The notes under the pieces were generated by a model that worked only from the letters and a program-made list of their open reading frames with translations, was not told where the DNA came from and made no database searches. The position numbers were made by a program, and so were the translations under genes. Below are positions 1 through 9,188 of a stretch of DNA of 64,000 nucleotides, piece by piece. Each line of letters opens with the position of its first letter. The stretch's first letter is position 1. This DNA comes from Porphyrobacter sp. TH134 (GTDB lineage Bacteria > Pseudomonadota > Alphaproteobacteria > Sphingomonadales > Sphingomonadaceae). The stretch is taken from positions 124,001-188,000 of the forward strand of contig NZ_PKRO01000001.1 in the NCBI RefSeq assembly GCF_002855495.1, given 5' to 3'.

Positions 1-877
1 GCAAGGCTGCCAGCCAGCCTGCCAGCAGGGGATTGCCCGAGCGGATATGCGAATCGAGCGGCCGCAGCGTCAAAAGATAACCGACGGTGCCGATCTGCAC
101 ATCGATCACGAACAATAGCGTCACCAGCAACATCACGAATTCGACAGGCCGGCCAATCAGTTGCTCCGGATTGCTCTCGACAATCTGCGCAAAGCCCGGC
201 GGCAGGATCGAGATCATGAAGGCGCCGAAAAAGCCCTTGATCGCCCAGGCCCGCCAGTGCTTGGCGATCGTCGCGCCATCCCATTGCTCGCGCCCGATCA
301 CACCGCCGCCGAGCATGAAAGCGCCAAACTGGAAGGTCGCATCGCGCGGCTCTACCAGATAACGATCAAGCCAGATAACGTAAGGAACCGAAAGGATTAC
401 CAGCGGCAGAAGCGCGAAGGTCAGCACCTCCATCGCAAACAGGTAATTGCCGCCCCAATACCACCGCGCCAACCCGTAAAATGCCGCCAGCCCGGCCCAT
501 GTCGCCCACAAGCCGCACAGTTTCACCACCGACACCGGCAGGGTTTCGGCCAGCGATCGCTTCAGCGACCATTCGATCCCGGTTGAAGGGCGCAGGTGGA
601 CCTTGTCAACCAGCAGGGACCATGCAGCCATCGGGAGGGCAGTAAACACCATCGCAGCCAGCGCCGCATAGGGCCCCGACAGCACCCCGCGTTCGCCCCC
701 CAGCGCCCCGCCGATCCCCAGCACGCCGGCGATTTCAGGGTAGGACCGGCAGAAGGCAATCCATAGGATCAGCCCCGCCAGCCCGACCAGCCCGACCCCG
801 GACGACACATCGCTCACCGGCAAGCCCGGCGGCCGTGCGAAGCGCGGGGTTGGAGAGGGCAAAGACGCAGCAGTCAT
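1..877 (-). CDS. Isoprenylcysteine carboxyl methyltransferase (ICMT)-like integral membrane protein, C-terminus cut by window start
   Basis: An open frame runs from an ATG at 877 to the window edge without a stop, giving about 292 residues. The protein is rich in membrane-spanning stretches: near residues 28-45, 60-85, 115-160, 205-225 and 235-260. Tryptophan-rich loops lie between them. The late segment LRPLDSHIRSGNPLLAGW resembles the part that precedes the methyltransferase domain in sphingomonad proteins annotated as ICMT family, which methylate isoprenyl-cysteine or other hydrophobic substrates at the membrane. The catalytic C-terminal domain lies outside the window, so the family call rests on overall likeness and memory of the family, not on active-site residues. 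It is transcribed away from bamB after a 146-base gap that carries 10-base phased repeats. Confidence 0.6.
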   Translation of the reverse strand, partial: MTAASLPSPTPRFARPPGLPVSDVSSGVGLVGLAGLILWIAFCRSYPEIAGVLGIGGALGGERGVLSGPYAALAAMVFTALPMAAWSLLVDKVHLRPSTGIEWSLKRSLAETLPVSVVKLCGLWATWAGLAAFYGLARWYWGGNYLFAMEVLTFALLPLVILSVPYVIWLDRYLVEPRDATFQFGAFMLGGGVIGREQWDGATIAKHWRAWAIKGFFGAFMISILPPGFAQIVESNPEQLIGRPVEFVMLLVTLLFVIDVQIGTVGYLLTLRPLDSHIRSGNPLLAGWLAAL

Positions 878-911
878 GACCCATGCGCCTTACAGCACAA
901 GGGTTAACGGC

Positions 912-960
912 CCGCCAAAACCCGTCAAAACGCGTCAAAACCCGCATCGGGGCGGTCAAA
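912..960. repeat. Phased CGYCAAAAC-type decamer repeats upstream of the ICMT-like gene
   Basis: Three adjacent copies of a decamer core (GCCAAAACCC, GTCAAAACGC, GTCAAAACCC) start at 913, 923 and 933. A fourth GGTCAAAACC follows about two units later, near 954. The period is close to one helical turn, so all the A-tracts face the same side of the DNA. The block lies 35-85 bases upstream of the minus-strand start at 877. Phased A-tract decamers can bend DNA or form a repeated protein-binding site; which applies here is unknown. Confidence 0.5.
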
Positions 961-1023
961 ACCGGGTCTGGCAGGTATCCGGACGGGCCTGGGCCCCACC
1001 CTGCGCCAAACCCCGGTTGGAAA

Positions 1024-2370
1024 CTACTTCCAGGCGTGGATCGTGCCGCTGTCATCCAACAGGTAAAGGTGCCCGTTCGCCACCACTGGCGGCAGACTGA
1101 CCGGTTGGCCGATATCGGCAAACAGGCTGGCCGAACCTTCCGCCGCGCTCACCTTCCACATTTCACCTTCCGAACTGGCGATCCACAGCTGGCCGCCTGC
1201 CAGCACCGGGCCGGTCCAGAAGATCGGGCCCTTTTTGTCTTCTTCATCCTTGTAGCGTTCAAGCTGGGTGATCCAGCGCACCCGCCCCGATGACCGGGCA
1301 ATGGCGAGCAGGCGCGCATCATCGGTCAGCGTAAAAATCCATTCACCCGCAATCGCCGGGGTGGAAATGCCCGCAAGGTTCAATTCCCAGATCCGCTGGC
1401 CGGTGACCAGTTCATAGGCCGCCATACGGCCGCCCTGCCCCAGCGCATAGACCCGGCCCGAATCGATGATCGGATCGGCGTCGATATCGGTGATGGTACC
1501 CACCGTGGTCGAGATATTGGTGCGCGCCAGCGCGTCTGACCACAGCGTCCGGCCGTTTTCATAGCGGTAGGCCGACAGCTCGCCGCTGGAATAGCCTGCC
1601 ACGATCGTGCCTTGCCCGGCGGACGGGGCCGCGACACCGAACACACCCGACTGGGTGTTCGATCCGCTTTCATCCCACACCAGCGATCCATCCGCGATGT
1701 TGAGCGAGATCAGCTGATTGTCCTGCGTCATCACGAACAACTGGCCAAAGGCAATCGTCGGCGATCCGCGCAAGGGGCCTGCGGGCTTGACCTTCCACAG
1801 CACCTCGCCCGTCTCGGCATTCAGCGCCTTCACATCACCAATGCCGTTGGTGGCGTAAAGCTTGCCCGCTTCGTAGCTGACCCCGCCGCCAAAGGCCGAG
1901 GGCGCCTGATCCTTGGTCATCTCGCCATCGTCACGGGTCCACAGCTTGGCGCCGGTGGTCTTGTCGAAAGCGACAATGACGCCGTCCGTGCCTTCGGCAA
2001 ACAGCATGTTGCCGCCGATCACGGGCGATGCGGCAAGGCGCATGCGGTTGGTCGATCCGGCAACCTGCGCGGTCCACAGCTTGGTGGGGTTTTCAGCCAA
2101 GGCAAGGTGGCCATAGGATTTGCTGGCTGAACCGCCGGCCTGCGCCCATTCGGCATTGGGGCGTGCGGGCGGCAGCACCACGCTGATCCCGGCGAGTGCC
2201 GGGTCGACTTCGGCACCGCTTTCAATGCGGGAGAGGATCGGCATGCGATTGCCGATTGTGGGCGTGGCCTTTTCGTCGCCGCCGCCGAACAACCCGCCCT
2301 TGCAGCCGGTCAGCCCGGCGGCCAACACGCCGGCCAGTAGCGCGGCACGCATAATTTTCGTGTGTGTCAT
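1024..2370 (-). CDS. bamB: Outer-membrane protein assembly factor BamB (PQQ-repeat beta-propeller lipoprotein)
   Basis: BamB is the propeller lipoprotein of the BAM complex, which folds beta-barrel proteins into the outer membrane from the periplasmic side. The product has 448 residues. A signal peptide ends in the lipobox LTGC near residue 23, and repeated blades follow with PQQ-type signatures such as LWTRDDG, VLWKVKPAG, RTLWSD and RIWELN. The frame stays open to a TTG at 2385, but the ATG at 2370 starts directly at a normal lysine-containing signal peptide, so I chose it. The gene sits 24 bases after a YfgM-like gene, the conserved yfgM-bamB order. The usual next gene, der, is not downstream here; the ICMT-like gene is. 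Confidence 0.93.
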   Translation of the reverse strand: MTHTKIMRAALLAGVLAAGLTGCKGGLFGGGDEKATPTIGNRMPILSRIESGAEVDPALAGISVVLPPARPNAEWAQAGGSASKSYGHLALAENPTKLWTAQVAGSTNRMRLAASPVIGGNMLFAEGTDGVIVAFDKTTGAKLWTRDDGEMTKDQAPSAFGGGVSYEAGKLYATNGIGDVKALNAETGEVLWKVKPAGPLRGSPTIAFGQLFVMTQDNQLISLNIADGSLVWDESGSNTQSGVFGVAAPSAGQGTIVAGYSSGELSAYRYENGRTLWSDALARTNISTTVGTITDIDADPIIDSGRVYALGQGGRMAAYELVTGQRIWELNLAGISTPAIAGEWIFTLTDDARLLAIARSSGRVRWITQLERYKDEEDKKGPIFWTGPVLAGGQLWIASSEGEMWKVSAAEGSASLFADIGQPVSLPPVVANGHLYLLDDSGTIHAWK

Positions 2371-2394
2371 AGAAGTGCGTTCCAATCCCTCGTC

Positions 2395-3201
2395 CTATTC
2401 GGCCGCAGCGGCGCTGCCGCTATCCCCCTCGGACGTGACCCCTGCATCCTTGAGCAATTTATCCACGTCGACCACCGCATCCACGCCCAGCAGGCCTGCC
2501 ATCTGGCGGGCGCGGCTGCGCAGGGTTTCGGGCTGATCTTCGTCCTTGGCAATATCAGCGAACAGCTTGCCCGCCGCCGCACGGTTGCCGCTTTCCAGAT
2601 GGGCCATCGCCACCAGTTCACCGGCCGAGCCGAAATAGGCATTGCCGGGCTTGGCGAGACCACCCAGCTGCGCGATCACGTCGGCGGGTTTCATCCGGTC
2701 AAAATTGACGCTGACATCGCGGATGCGGGCCAGATCGCGCAGCGCAGGCGGCGCATCGGCATCAGCGGCAATTTCCTTGAACAGGCCGCTGGCCTTGGCC
2801 GTGTTGCCTTCTTCCAGCGCGGCGCCCGCCTGCACAAACCGCGCTGCGGCCCGCGCGCCGGGTGAATTGCCGTCAGCCAGCAAGGGCGCGACCTTGTCCG
2901 CCGCGGTCTTGAAATCGCGCTGATCGGCATAGTCGAGCGCCGAGATCAGCGTTTCGGACTGCCGTTCCAGATCAGCTTCGGCATAGTGATCCCACACGAG
3001 CCAACCGCCCAGCACCGCAAGCCCCAGACCGATCACGCCGAGCACCTTGATCCCATGCGTCTGCAAGAAGGTCAGCACGGCATCTTCGCGCACGGCCTCG
3101 TCAATCTCGCGGATCAGGACATCGTCCTCGCGAGAGGCGCCCGGGGTCTGAGCGGGGGCCAGTGCAGATGATTGCGGAGGGGTGGTCGGAGTGCGCGCCA
3201 T
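2395..3201 (-). CDS. YfgM-like membrane-anchored TPR protein
   Basis: A 268-residue protein with a Pro/Ala-rich cytoplasmic N-terminus, an acidic stretch (REDDVLIREIDEAVRED) and one membrane helix at about residues 50-70 (IKVLGVIGLGLAVLGGWLVW). An alpha-helical, alanine-rich periplasmic domain of the TPR_21/YfgM type follows. In E. coli YfgM binds the SecYEG-associated chaperone PpiD and sits next to BamB; the same neighbour here supports the call. The C-terminus is low-complexity (GSAAAAE). It is probably the first gene of a yfgM-bamB transcript, since about 156 non-coding bases lie upstream, in which I see no further gene. Confidence 0.82.
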   Translation of the reverse strand: MARTPTTPPQSSALAPAQTPGASREDDVLIREIDEAVREDAVLTFLQTHGIKVLGVIGLGLAVLGGWLVWDHYAEADLERQSETLISALDYADQRDFKTAADKVAPLLADGNSPGARAAARFVQAGAALEEGNTAKASGLFKEIAADADAPPALRDLARIRDVSVNFDRMKPADVIAQLGGLAKPGNAYFGSAGELVAMAHLESGNRAAAGKLFADIAKDEDQPETLRSRARQMAGLLGVDAVVDVDKLLKDAGVTSEGDSGSAAAAE

Positions 3202-3357
3202 GGGGGGCCAGTGATCCTCGTTGAACTCATAAACTGCAGGCCATGCCGCAGCGTTGCGCGCTCTTTAGGCAGGTGGAGCCGCGCACGCAATGGCACGGGA
3301 GATACGGGCGCTCAGATGGCGGGCGGCAATTGAACGGGGGATGAAGCGTCGCGCGGT

Positions 3358-4497
3358 TCAGAAGGCCCGGCCCATTGCTGCCGAATAGGCCGCTTCGTAC
3401 CGGGCAAGCATGGCGGCAAGGTCGAACTCGCTGCGCGCCCGCGCCTGATTGGCGGCGCCGAGCTGCGCGCGCCACGCGGCATCGGCGGCCAGCCGCGCCA
3501 GAGCCGCTGCCAGCGCGGCAGTATCGCCCGGCGGCGTGATCGCTGCGCGGTTGGGGTCGGCCACGATCATGTGCACATCCCCCACCGCTGGCGCGGCAAT
3601 CGGGAGGCCCGCGGCCATCGCCTCAACCACCGAAAGCGGGAATTGTTCGGATGCAGATGACAGCGCGAAGATATCGAACAGGCCCACCACCCGCGCCGGA
3701 TCAACAGCGCCGGGCAGGTGGAGGCGGCCTGTCATGCCGTGCGCGGCAGCGGCGGCGAGGATCGCATCACGCTCCGGCCCTTCGCCGCAGATCACAAGGT
3801 GCCATTCCGGCGGGAGCGCCGCGCAAGCCTCCACCAGCACCGGCAGCTGCTTGACCGCGCGCAGGCCCGCCAGCGTGCCGACCCAGCGTTGGCCCGGCGG
3901 CTTGGCCAATGGCAAAGCGGCAGGATCGGGCGCGGCGGCGAAGGCGGCGGTGTCGATACCGTTAGGGATGCGCAGCGTCCGCGCAGGCGGCTGATGCCAG
4001 GCATCGCGCGCGGTGGCCTCCAGCCGGGTGGACGGCACGATCAGCCGCGCCGCCCGCCCCAGCGCGGCGCGGCGATAGAGGTTGCGGACGGGCTTCAGCC
4101 GGTTCGCTTCGTCTTCGTTAAAGCCGTCCTCGTGATGCACCAGCGGAGGCAGGCCAAACGCGCGTGCGAACATCCGGTGCGCCATCACCACATCCATCGC
4201 GCCCCAATTATAGGTGCAAATGAGGTCATAGGGTTTGAGCGCCCGCGCCAGCGCTGCCAGCCGGGCCGGTGTGGGCCGGCCCTTCATCGCGGGGAAATCC
4301 TGCGGGTAGGCCACCGGCACAGCCGCGCCGATCAGCGCTGCGGCCCCCATCGCATCCGGCTCGGCGGAGATAATGGTGTGATCGAGGCGCGGCCCCCAGG
4401 CGTTCATCAGCCGGGCGCAGCGCACTTCCTTGCCGCCAGCGGAAAAGGTCGAATGGCAATGCAGCAGGCGCGGGACAGCCCCGGCAGGCGTGGTCAC
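3358..4497 (-). CDS. GT4-family glycosyltransferase (GT-B fold)
   Basis: A 379-residue protein with the two-Rossmann GT-B layout. The N-terminal half opens with a substrate-binding glycine loop (STFSAGGKEVR). The C-terminal half has the nucleotide-sugar part: RWVGTLAGLRAVKQLPVLVEA, ICGEGPERD, then the EX7E-type segment with SEQFPLSVVEAMAAGLPI. Members transfer a sugar from a nucleotide donor to lipid, polysaccharide or another acceptor; the acceptor cannot be read from the sequence. The start overlaps the stop of the upstream alpha/beta hydrolase by four bases (ATGA), so the two are probably translated together. Confidence 0.85.
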   Translation of the reverse strand: MTTPAGAVPRLLHCHSTFSAGGKEVRCARLMNAWGPRLDHTIISAEPDAMGAAALIGAAVPVAYPQDFPAMKGRPTPARLAALARALKPYDLICTYNWGAMDVVMAHRMFARAFGLPPLVHHEDGFNEDEANRLKPVRNLYRRAALGRAARLIVPSTRLEATARDAWHQPPARTLRIPNGIDTAAFAAAPDPAALPLAKPPGQRWVGTLAGLRAVKQLPVLVEACAALPPEWHLVICGEGPERDAILAAAAAHGMTGRLHLPGAVDPARVVGLFDIFALSSASEQFPLSVVEAMAAGLPIAAPAVGDVHMIVADPNRAAITPPGDTAALAAALARLAADAAWRAQLGAANQARARSEFDLAAMLARYEAAYSAAMGRAF

Positions 4498-5372
4498 TCG
4501 GCCGCGTCCAGCAGCGCGTGGATCGCTGCGCGCACCTCGGGCTCGTCCAGCGTCGGGGCATGGCCCACACGTGCCACCGTCACCGCGCGCATCGCCGGGT
4601 TGCGCATGCCCATCTGCTTGACCGTGTCCTCGCTCAACAAATCCGACAGCGCGCCGCGCACCAGCAGCATCGGCACGCCCGCCAGCGCTTCAAAGGCGAG
4701 CCACAGGTTGGCAGGCGCGGCGTTACCGGGCTTGGCGAAAGGTTCGGCGATCGCCATGTCGTAATCGTAACTGATCCGGCCGTTTTGCGTGACGATCATC
4801 GTGCGCTTGGCCATTTCGAGCCACTGGTCGAGGTCGTAATCGGGAAAGGCGGCCCCATGCGCTTCGGCCAGACCGCGCGCTGCGTGAACCCAGGTCGGGT
4901 AGCTGCGGCCCTGCCCGACATAGCCCGAAATCCGCGCAAGACCCGCAGGATCGACCTCGGGGCCGATATCATTCATGACCACGGCGGCCATGCGGCCCGG
5001 CATGGCTGCGGCCATCAGCATCGCCATCAAGCCGCCCATCGAAGTGCCGACCACCGCAAAGCGGGTGATACCCTGTTCGGTCAGCAGCTTTTCGACATCG
5101 GCGACATAGGTCATCGGGGTGTAGCTATCGGAATTGGCGGCATAATCGCTCTGCCCGCGCCCGCGCATGTCCGGCACGATCACGCGGCGGCTGACGGCAA
5201 GGCTTTCGGCCAGCGCGGCAAAATCGCGCGCGTTGCGGGTCAGGCCGTGGAGGCACACGACCGGTAGCTTGCCCGCATCAGCGCCGTCCGCATCCGGGCC
5301 GGGATAATTGCGGTAATGCAGGTTCAACCCGTCGCTGCTGGTCCAGAAGCGGTCTTCGTAAGTGGCAGCCAT
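4494..5372 (-). CDS. Alpha/beta-fold hydrolase
   Basis: A 292-residue protein with the alpha/beta-hydrolase layout: oxyanion region VCLHGLTRNARDF near residue 40, nucleophile elbow GTSMGG (Ser about 112), and the catalytic histidine in VGHAPTLDEP near the C-terminus. The conserved DMRGRGQSDY after the second strand is typical of the family. The substrate is unknown; sphingomonad relatives are annotated only as hydrolases. It is followed by an overlapping glycosyltransferase gene and is divergent from selO across a 73-base gap that must hold both promoters. Confidence 0.85.
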   Translation of the reverse strand: MAATYEDRFWTSSDGLNLHYRNYPGPDADGADAGKLPVVCLHGLTRNARDFAALAESLAVSRRVIVPDMRGRGQSDYAANSDSYTPMTYVADVEKLLTEQGITRFAVVGTSMGGLMAMLMAAAMPGRMAAVVMNDIGPEVDPAGLARISGYVGQGRSYPTWVHAARGLAEAHGAAFPDYDLDQWLEMAKRTMIVTQNGRISYDYDMAIAEPFAKPGNAAPANLWLAFEALAGVPMLLVRGALSDLLSEDTVKQMGMRNPAMRAVTVARVGHAPTLDEPEVRAAIHALLDAAE

Positions 5373-5445
5373 GAACGGCGATATTCCCTTTGATCATTAA
5401 CCTGCACGGCTTGCGCGCACCCGCGCTTGTCCCCACTATCGCGGG

Positions 5446-6858
5446 ATGAGCGATGCTGTGCAACTCCCCGATGCGTCTGTCCCCTATCGTTCCGACCCGG
5501 CGATCATGACACTGGCGGATTGGCTGGGCGATCCGGTCGCTCCCGCCGATTTCCCCGAAACACGGCTGCGCTGGCGCAATGACCGGGCCGCGGCCAGCGT
5601 CGGGCTGGACAGTCTGAGCGATACGGACTGGGCGGCGCATTTCGGACGCTTTGGGCCGCTGCCCGGCAATCTGCCGCAACCGCTGGCGCTGCGGTATCAC
5701 GGGCACCAGTTCCGGGTGTACAATCCCGAAATCGGCGACGGGCGCGGGTTTCTGTTTGCGCAAATGCGCGGGGCCGACGGGCGGCTGATGGACCTTGGCA
5801 CCAAGGGATCGGGCACCACCCCGCACAGCCGCAGCGGCGACGGGCGGCTGACGCTGAAAGGTGCGGTGCGCGAAATTCTGGCGACCGAGATGCTGGAGGC
5901 CTTGGGCGTCAACACCTCGAAAACCTTCAGCGTGATCGAAACGGGCGAGCGATTGTGGCGCGGGGATGAACCCAGCCCCACCCGCTCTGCCGTGCTGGTG
6001 CGCCTGTCGCATTCGCACATCCGCATCGGCACCTTTCAAAGGCTGCTGGCGCTGGAGCAGGCGGACGAGATGGCAGCGCTGATCGACTATTGCCTCACCC
6101 ACTTTCCCGCCCCGCCCCCGCCAGAGGACGCGCCCGACCGCGATAATCCCGCGATCCGCCTGATGCACGCCGTAGTGGAGCGCATGGCCGATCTTGCGGC
6201 GAGCTACATGGTCGCAGGCTTTGTCCACGGGGTGCTCAACACCGATAACATGAACGTGACCGGTGAAAGTTTCGATTACGGCCCGTGGCGCTGGCTGCCC
6301 GAATGGGAACCGGGCTTTACCGCCGCCTATTTCGACCATGCGGGCCTTTATGCCTTTGGCCGCCAGCCCGAAGCGCTGCACTGGAACTGCGGCCAGTTGG
6401 CGGTCGCGCTGCGCCTCCATGCCGAGACCGCGCCGCTGGTCGCCGCGCTCGAACGCTTCGGGCCGCTCTATATGGCGGCGGTGGCGCGGCGGTGGTGCTG
6501 GCGGCTGGGCGTTGTCAGCCAAGGGGTTGAATCCGACACGCAGCTGGTCGGCGCCTGCGAGGCAGCCATGCGCGAAAGCCGTGCGCAGCCCGATGCGTTT
6601 TTCTTCGCCCATCGCGGCGGCCGCGGCGCGGCGGACGGCGAGGTGGGCGCGGCATTGGCGGGCTATCAGCCGGTCACCGACCCGCATCCCTATTGGAGCG
6701 ACCCCGGCCCGCAATCCCTGCTGATCGAGGAGGTGGAGGCGATCTGGGCCGCTATTGATGAAGGCGATGATTGGGGCCCGCTTGATGCCAAGGTTGCCGC
6801 CCTGCGCCGCATGGGCGCCGCCCATGGCGCGCCGCCAGTGCCCGCAGGCCATGCCTGA
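5446..6858 (+). CDS. selO: Protein adenylyltransferase SelO (YdiU/UPF0061 pseudokinase)
   Basis: SelO is a pseudokinase that binds ATP in a flipped orientation and transfers AMP to Ser/Thr/Tyr of target proteins; in bacteria it is tied to redox homeostasis. The 470-residue product is close to full family length. It shows the family landmarks YHGHQFRVYNPEIGDGRG, DLGTKGSGTTPHSRSGDGRL, LKGAVREILATEMLEALG, RLSHSHIRIGTFQ and the metal-binding GVLNTDNMNVTGESFDYGP. Unlike eukaryotic SelO there is no terminal selenocysteine; the protein ends in GAPPVPAGHA. The start ATG is 73 bases from the divergent hydrolase. Confidence 0.94.
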   Translation: MSDAVQLPDASVPYRSDPAIMTLADWLGDPVAPADFPETRLRWRNDRAAASVGLDSLSDTDWAAHFGRFGPLPGNLPQPLALRYHGHQFRVYNPEIGDGRGFLFAQMRGADGRLMDLGTKGSGTTPHSRSGDGRLTLKGAVREILATEMLEALGVNTSKTFSVIETGERLWRGDEPSPTRSAVLVRLSHSHIRIGTFQRLLALEQADEMAALIDYCLTHFPAPPPPEDAPDRDNPAIRLMHAVVERMADLAASYMVAGFVHGVLNTDNMNVTGESFDYGPWRWLPEWEPGFTAAYFDHAGLYAFGRQPEALHWNCGQLAVALRLHAETAPLVAALERFGPLYMAAVARRWCWRLGVVSQGVESDTQLVGACEAAMRESRAQPDAFFFAHRGGRGAADGEVGAALAGYQPVTDPHPYWSDPGPQSLLIEEVEAIWAAIDEGDDWGPLDAKVAALRRMGAAHGAPPVPAGHA

Positions 6859-6947
6859 GCGTGCGCTTGGCTCTATCTTTTCTGCGCCATACGCGATAGT
6901 TGCGCCACCGGTTACGGGGCAGGAACGACAGGCAGACGGACGGTACG

Positions 6948-8360
6948 TTGACCGAAGATATCCTCATTTCCACCGAACCGGCCACCGGCGAGGAATTGTG
7001 GCGCGGGCCGGTGGGCGATGTCGACGCTGCCGTCAGCACCGCTCGGCGCGCCTGGGCCGCATGGGCTGCCCGCCCGCTGACCGACCGCATCGCAGTGCTG
7101 CGCGTCTTTGCCAACCTCGTGCGCCGCGACGGCGAGGTGCTGGCCGAACTGATCGCCCGTGAGGCCGGCAAGCCCCTTTGGGAAGCCCGCGCCGAAGTCG
7201 ACGCGGTGGTCGCCAAGGTGGATATCTCGGTCCAGGCCTATGCCGAACGCACCGGCAAGAAGAAGTTTGACGCCGGACTCAATGGCAGCGCCGCTGTGCG
7301 CCACAAGCCGCACGGCGTGATGGCGGTGCTGGGCCCCTACAACTTCCCCGCACATCTACCCAATGGCCACATTGTACCGGCGCTGATCGCGGGCAATGCC
7401 GTGCTGTTCAAGCCTTCGGAAAAGACCCCGGCAGTGGGCGAGGCGTTGGTCGCCGCCTTCCACAGCGCGGGCGTGCCCGAAGATGTGATCCAGCTGGTGA
7501 TCGGCGGGCCGGACCAGGGCAAGGCGCTGGTCGGCCACCCGGGGGTTGACGGTGTGCTGTTCACCGGTTCGGCCAATGCCGGGATTGCGATCAACCGCAA
7601 ACTCGCCGCCAATCCGGGCAAGATTGTCGCGCTGGAGATGGGCGGCAACAACCCGATTGTCGTGATCGACACGCCCCAACTGGCCGATGCCGCCGCGCTG
7701 ATTGTCCAGAGCGCCTTCGCCAGCGCCGGGCAACGCTGCACTGCTGCGCGCCGGCTGATTGTCAAAGCCAGCATGTTTGACGATCTGATGGCCGAACTCG
7801 TGCCGCTCACGCGCAAGCTGATGGTGGGCGATCCGCTGGGCGAACCGCAGCCCTTCATGGGGCCGGTGATCGACAACGAGACCGCTGACCGCCTGTCCGA
7901 AAGCTTTGTTGCGCTGATGACAGCCGGCGGGCGCGTGCTGCTGCACATGCGCCGCACTGTGCCCGATCTGCCGTTCCTCAGCCCCGGGATCATCGATGTG
8001 ACCGATGTGCCCGACCGGGCCGATATCGAACTGTTCGGCCCCATGCTGCAAGTGATCCGCGTACCCGATCTCGACACCGCGATTACCGAAGCGAATAACA
8101 CCCGCTTCGGCCTATCAGCCTCGCTCATCGGCGGCGGGCCGGATGATTACGGGCGGTTCTGGGCCAATATCCGTGCGGGGATCATTAACTGGAACGCCCC
8201 CACCAACGGGGCTTCATCCAAAGCGCCGTTCGGCGGGATCGGCCTGTCGGGCAATCACCGCCCGGCGGCCTATTACGCCGCTGATTACTGCGCTTACCCC
8301 GTCGCGAGCACCGAACGCGACCAGCCGCGCGGGACCATCATGGTCGGGATGCGGCCCTAG
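6948..8360 (+). CDS. astD: N-succinylglutamate 5-semialdehyde dehydrogenase (AstD)
   Basis: AstD oxidises succinylglutamate semialdehyde to succinylglutamate with NAD in the arginine succinyltransferase (AST) catabolic pathway. The product is an aldehyde dehydrogenase with GPYNFPAHLPNGHIVPAL, the cofactor loop FTGSANAG, the general-base segment ALEMGGNNP and the catalytic cysteine in SAGQRCTAARR. The GHIVPAL and GGNNP forms are the AstD subfamily versions. The frame is open back to a TTG at 6900, but alignment from memory with E. coli AstD favours the TTG at 6948 (470 residues), preceded by a GACGGACGG stretch; the start is uncertain. No other ast gene lies nearby. Confidence 0.88.
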   Translation: MTEDILISTEPATGEELWRGPVGDVDAAVSTARRAWAAWAARPLTDRIAVLRVFANLVRRDGEVLAELIAREAGKPLWEARAEVDAVVAKVDISVQAYAERTGKKKFDAGLNGSAAVRHKPHGVMAVLGPYNFPAHLPNGHIVPALIAGNAVLFKPSEKTPAVGEALVAAFHSAGVPEDVIQLVIGGPDQGKALVGHPGVDGVLFTGSANAGIAINRKLAANPGKIVALEMGGNNPIVVIDTPQLADAAALIVQSAFASAGQRCTAARRLIVKASMFDDLMAELVPLTRKLMVGDPLGEPQPFMGPVIDNETADRLSESFVALMTAGGRVLLHMRRTVPDLPFLSPGIIDVTDVPDRADIELFGPMLQVIRVPDLDTAITEANNTRFGLSASLIGGGPDDYGRFWANIRAGIINWNAPTNGASSKAPFGGIGLSGNHRPAAYYAADYCAYPVASTERDQPRGTIMVGMRP

Positions 8361-8370
8361 GGTTGCAGGC

Positions 8371-9090
8371 CTAAGGCGCGCGGTAAATCAGCGTGACACC
8401 GGTCAGGCCGTGGGCGGCCGGGCGCACATGCACGGCCAGTTGTTCGCCGCCTTGGCCTGCTGCTGCAATGCGGGGCGCCGGGGTGCCGAAGTGCTGCGGG
8501 ATCAGCCCGGCCCGGCCGCTTTGGACATAGTGATAATGCAGCACATCGTTGCTGGCTGCGGCGATGGTGTAGCGCACGATGCGGATCCGGCAGGGGGCAG
8601 CATCGGCTCCGCCCGCCTGCACCACCATGGCGAGCTTCGGGATCGCAGCGGCCCGCGGCAGGGTGGCAGCCAGCGCGAAATCTTCCCTGAGCCGCGCAGC
8701 GCAAGCCCCCGGCGCGCCGACCGCGCCCAGCAGATCGGCCGGGCTCGACAGCGGGCCAATGCCGCCGCGCCCTGCCCCTTGCTGCGCTGCAGGCAGATCG
8801 GGGAACGGCCCTGTCTCCAGCAGTTCGAGCCGTAGCAGTTCACGCGCGTCCATGGCGTCTCCGCCGGGGGCAGCGATGACTGGCAAGGCATGGCTATCGA
8901 CAAAGCCGAGCGCGGCATTGGCATCGTTGCGGCTAGCCAGATCGGGATCGGTCATCAACGGATCATGCAGCGCGCGGGCCACCACCGGATCGCGCGCAAT
9001 CAAGGCTGCGTCAGCGCTTGTCTGATCGGAATCGTCAGCGCAGCCCGCAAGCCCGAAGCACAGCAAAGGAATGATGGAGGCCCGGTGCAT
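8371..9090 (-). CDS. Predicted lipoprotein of unknown function
   Basis: A 239-residue protein starting MHRASIIPLLCFGLAGC, a short signal peptide with lipobox LAGC, so it should be lipidated and exported. The mature part has a conserved-looking segment (RDPVVARALHDPLMTDPDLASRNDANAAL) near residues 30-60. A basic beta-rich C-terminal half follows, ending with two GEQLAVHVRP-type strands. I recognise no enzyme family. The frame is open to 9213 but the extension lacks a signal peptide; the ATG at 9090 is chosen because it starts one. It converges on astD with a 10-base gap. Confidence 0.72.
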   Translation of the reverse strand: MHRASIIPLLCFGLAGCADDSDQTSADAALIARDPVVARALHDPLMTDPDLASRNDANAALGFVDSHALPVIAAPGGDAMDARELLRLELLETGPFPDLPAAQQGAGRGGIGPLSSPADLLGAVGAPGACAARLREDFALAATLPRAAAIPKLAMVVQAGGADAAPCRIRIVRYTIAAASNDVLHYHYVQSGRAGLIPQHFGTPAPRIAAAGQGGEQLAVHVRPAAHGLTGVTLIYRAP

Positions 9091-9137
9091 GGCGCGGCAA
9101 TGCCACAAGATGGTTAACCCGCGCCTTACCGGCCGGC

Positions 9138-9172
9138 AAAAACGCCTCCGGAGCCAGCTGGCCCCGGAGGCG
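9138..9172 (-). terminator. Rho-independent terminator on the minus strand
   Basis: A perfect 9-bp stem (9143-9151 with 9164-9172, arms CGCCTCCGG/CCGGAGGCG) and a 12-base loop are followed on the minus strand by five T residues (9138-9142). It is correctly placed to end a minus-strand transcript from the 9.2-9.3 kb region, where no annotated-size gene exists. It lies just upstream of the lipoprotein start at 9090, so it would also insulate that gene. Confidence 0.8.
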
Positions 9173-9188
9173 CTTCCCGCAGCGGTCA

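Noticed and set aside
5278..6852. 524-codon minus-strand frame opposite selO
   Set aside because: No family likeness; SelO motifs on the plus strand explain the region.
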